From assembly GCA_029207755.1 (NCBI GenBank), contig JARCOQ010000081.1, forward strand, positions 310,001-374,000: a DNA stretch of 64,000 nt. The letters are read 5' to 3'. The notes under the pieces were generated by a model. That model did no database searches. It was not told the origin of the DNA and worked only from the letters and a program-made list of their open reading frames with translations. Positions 61,150 through 64,000 of the stretch are shown here, in pieces (the stretch's first letter is position 1; the number at the start of each line of letters is the position of its first letter). This DNA comes from Chamaea fasciata (taxonomy: Eukaryota; Chordata; Aves; Passeriformes; Sylviidae). The translations under genes and the position numbers were made by a program.

Positions 61150-63520
61150 CCAACGAGGCCCAGGTGGATTTGGAAGAGAACGTGAGTAGTCCAGCTTCCA
61201 GGACTGCAGGACACATGGAAGTGAGACCACCCCCAAACAAGCTCAAAACCAATTTCTAAGAGAAAAACGGGTAGTCTATCTTCCAGGATTGCAGACACAT
61301 GAAAGGGAGAGCCCCTAAACAAGCTCAAGATCCAGTTTTTGGAGAAAAAAGGGTACTCAAACCACCATGACTGCAGACATACATTAGTGAGACCACCCCA
61401 AACCAATTCCAGTTTAATCTGCAGGAGAATATCAGGTGGTCAAGCTTCCAGGAACGGAGACACATGAAAGTGAGATGCCAACAAACAAGCTCAGGGTCCA
61501 AATGTAGGAGAAAAAAGGGCAGTCAAGCTACCTAGACAGCAGATAGATCAAAGTGGGACCACCCCCCAACAAGCTCAAAGTTTAATTCTCCGAGAAAAAA
61601 GGGTAGCCGACATTCTAGAACTGCAGACACATGAAAGTGAGACCACCATGAAACAACCTCAAGGTTCAAATGAGGCAGAAAAAAGATTAGCCAAGCTTCC
61701 AGGACTGCAGGCACATCAAAGTGAGACCACACCTGTTATGAGTGGGCCAGGAGACAAATCTCCCTTTAAATGCCTGTATTAGGACAGCTTTGGGCGGGGA
61801 ACCCAAGGGGTCACACACACCGCCACTGCTCCCTGGAGCGATGAGGACGAGGAGGTGAAACAGCTTTGCCAGGTGCCCGACAGAGCCGGGGCTTGCGTCC
61901 CCACGAGAGCCGCAGGAAAGCACAGGCTCGTTGACAAGCCGAGGGCAGTCACGCAGAGAGGGCACTATCTGACTTATGGCGACAAGACACGGAGCCCCAG
62001 CAAGCAGCCCCATGTTCTCCCTGCTCACTGGGGTAGTTTGGAGTCCTGTCTGGCTAGTGGCTCACCGGCCCTAGAGGTTTTTAGGCGTCCACTCCACCTC
62101 CTGTGGGCACTGCAGTCCCAGGGAGTTCTCTGGTTTGCGTGTCGCCATCAGGGCTGTGAGGGGAGCAGCGGGAGCACGGCCCCACGGGAAGGAGACAGTT
62201 TCAAAATGGACGCCGGCTCGAAATGGGGGGTGAGGGAGAGCGGAAAAGGTACACAAATGAACTTATTCACATGCAAACTGGGAACAATAACGGATACAAA
62301 TGAATAAGTCTTTAAATAAGTCTTTAACCTAGCAAACGTGGAACAGTAACTTACGCCCCTACGGAACGGGGCATGAGCAACTACGAGCATTAACAAGGGT
62401 ACAGGTGTGACGCGGCATTAACGATTGATACAAACATTTACAACACGGAACACAGTGATTACTTGAGTAGACACTTTATAAGAATCTTCTATTTCGAGAT
62501 TTTATTCCCCATAAAACCCTAACAAGCTCAAGGTCCATTTATAATAAAAAAAAAGGGAAGTCAAGCTTCCAGGACTGTAGACACATGGAAGTGAGACCCC
62601 CAAAAACAAACACAAAGTCCTTTTGTCGGATAAAAAAGGGTAGTCAAGCTTCCAGGACTGCAGACACATGGAGGTGAGACCACCCCCAAACAGGCTGAAG
62701 GTCCATTTGTAGGAGAAAAATGGGTAGACAAGCTTCCAGGACTGCAGGCACATGGAAGTGAGATCCCCAAAAACAAGCTCAAGGTCCATTTGTAGGAGAA
62801 AAACAGGTAGCAAAACTTCCAGGGCGTTCTCACTTTGATGTGTCTGCAGTCCAGGAGGTTTGACTATCCTTTTTTTTCTCCAAAAATTGGACCTTGAGCT
62901 TGCTTGGGGGGGGTCTCACTTCCATGTGTCTGCAGCCCTGGAAGCTTGACTACCCTTTTTTTCTCCAAAAATTGGATCTTGAGCTTGTTTGGGGGTGGTC
63001 TCACCTCCATGTGTCTGCAGTCCTGGAAGCTGGACTACCCTTTTTTCTCATACAAATGGACCTTGAGCTTTTTTTGGGGGGGTGTCACTTTTCTCTGTCT
63101 GCAGTCCTGGAAACTTGACTACCATGTTTTCATTTGTAAATTGACCATAAGCTTGTTGACAGCAGACACATGAAAATGCCACCCATCTAAGAGACTGAAG
63201 GTGCAATTTTTAGAGAAAAAAGGGTGGTCAAGCTTACAGGACTGCAGACAAATGGAAGTTAGACTGCCAAAAAGAAGCTCAAGGTCCATTTGTAGGAGAA
63301 AAAAGGGTAGTCAAACCTTCAGGACTGCAGACACATGGAAGTGAGACCACCCCCAAACAAGCTCAAGGTCCAATTTTTTTGAGAAGAATGGGTAGTGAAG
63401 CTTCAAGGTCTGCAGATACATGGAAGTGAGACCACTCCCAAACAAGCTCAAGGTGTATTCATAGGAGAAAAAAGGGTACTCAAGCTTCCAGGACTGCAGA
63501 CACATCCAAGTGGGTTGCTG
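61150..63520. repeat. 84-bp satellite array with orientation switches
   Basis: The unit contains CAAGCTCAAGGTCCATTTG, GAGAAAAAAGGGTAGTCAAG, CTTCCAGGACTGCAGACACA and TGGAAGTGAGACCACCCCC in order, about 84 bp. About seven units run forward at 61160-61733, about three forward at 62520-62822, about four inverted at 62823-63157, and about five forward at 63158-63515. Because 84 is a multiple of three, minus-strand frames stay open and read SMCLQSWKLDYPFF repeatedly; they are not genes. Confidence 0.9.
61734..62519. mobile_element. Insert of about 0.78 kb inside the satellite, possibly a solo LTR
   Basis: Unrelated, GC-richer then AT-richer sequence interrupting the array. It begins TGTTATGAGTGGGCC after GAGACCACACC and ends near CCATAAAACCCTAACA before the satellite resumes, so TG...CA ends are possible. 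A clear target-site duplication is not visible. No gene. Confidence 0.4.
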
Positions 63521-63609
63521 CATGGGCCAGTGGTTTTTTGTTTGTTTGTTTTTCTTTTTTTTTCCTCCTCTTTTTTTTTTTCCTTTTTTCTTTTTTTTTC
63601 CCAAAAACC

Positions 63610-63750
63610 TCCTGGAGTGCTACGGGAAGAGGGCAGAATTGCTGGACAGTGCCCAGTCAAAAAGGCACCTGGGGGTGCTTGTTACAGCAGCTGAACATGA
63701 TCCAGCATTGTGCCCTCGTGGCTACGAAGGCCAACAGACTTTTGCAAATA
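63610..63750 (+). mobile_element. CR1 LINE ORF2 fragment
   Basis: GGCACCTGGGGGTGCTTGTT, CAGCTGAACATGATCCAGCA, TTGTGCCCTCGTGGCTACGA and AGGCCAACAG correspond in order to the CR1 reverse-transcriptase C-terminal region (HLGVLVD, LNMSQQCAQVAKKAN). It is 5'-truncated and preceded by a T-rich tract (63536-63600). Confidence 0.75.
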
Positions 63751-64000
63751 TTAAGAACATGCTAAATTTTATTCAGAAAACATTTCCTTCCAAGTCAATA
63801 TAAATTAAAATATAACAGTGTTAAGCAACTTTTGAAAACCTGTAACTAAAGCTCCCAAGGTTTTATTACTTTTTATTACTGAGCTTTTAACAGAGCTGTT
63901 CCAACATTCCATAAGTTTTTGCCCGAGATTTTATCTTGCCCTCATTCACATGGAATGAAATTCAGGAGGATCAGAAGTTGTTACACGAGTCACAGAAAGG
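63751..64000. other. AT-rich end of window, nothing recognised
   Basis: Short AT-rich sequence with no open frame or repeat signature that I can name. Confidence 0.4.

Noticed and set aside
62502..63604. Repeating SMCLQSWKLDYPFF frames, like a repeat protein
   Set aside because: The period of 84 bp is a multiple of three, so the satellite stays open by chance; the frame flips strand with the array.
1..64000. CRISPR arrays, operons, tRNA or rRNA genes
   Set aside because: None seen; the sequence is vertebrate nuclear DNA, and no tRNA cloverleaf or rRNA stretch was recognised by eye.

Overview
The window looks like nuclear DNA from a bird, most likely a songbird. It has CR1 LINE fragments, small phase-consistent spliced exons, long AT-rich non-coding stretches, LTR-like pieces and minisatellites, and no prokaryotic gene structure. 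The main genes belong to a PAK3-like serine/threonine kinase family, which is known to be amplified in songbirds such as the zebra finch.

Bases 1-25316 form a large inverted repeat. The left arm (1 to about 9047, continuing beyond the window start) is the reverse complement of the right arm (about 16610-25316). The paired coordinates sum to about 25317 at the outer edge and 25657 at the inner edge. Each arm carries the 5' part of a PAK-like kinase gene, so the two genes lie head-to-head. The right copy (+ strand) runs out of the repeat into single-copy sequence. It can be followed through 14 exons (18271-29093), with one open frame of about 618 codons and a poly(A) signal at 29145. All of the main kinase motifs are present. 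The left copy (- strand) shows the first nine exons (7038 down to 13) and then leaves the window.

The 7.5-kb spacer between the arms holds a heat-shock-factor-like (HSF5/HSFY-type) DNA-binding-domain gene on the minus strand (12950-12306). A single in-frame TAG breaks it, falling where the family has a conserved Lys after the RYGFR motif. A tandem repeat of about 50 bp lies 3' of it and a GC-rich pentamer-like repeat lies 5' of it. Two LTR-like segments flank it at lower confidence.

From 29.1 to 33.1 kb there is GC-moderate sequence with no recognised gene, then a pyrimidine-rich minisatellite of about 0.9 kb (31.95-32.86 kb). From 33 to 61 kb the DNA is AT-rich and apparently non-coding, with A>T and C>G on the plus strand by eye. 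It contains a probable solo LTR near 37.2-37.9 kb, a T/G-only tract (41.19-41.64 kb) and a decayed CR1 3' end (45.6-45.96 kb). From 61.15 to 63.52 kb lies an 84-bp satellite array whose orientation flips twice and which is interrupted by an insert of about 0.78 kb. A CR1 ORF2 fragment follows at about 63.6-63.75 kb.

The most unusual points are three. One is the inverted-repeat architecture of duplicated kinases around an HSF-like gene. The second is the kinase's N-terminal half: no CRIB/p21-binding motif is visible, and there is instead a hydrophobic N-terminal segment plus charged coiled-coil exons. The third is the clustering of amino-acid replacements between the two copies in the coiled coil. 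Exon calls rest on reading frames and splice consensus read by eye; no searches were run.
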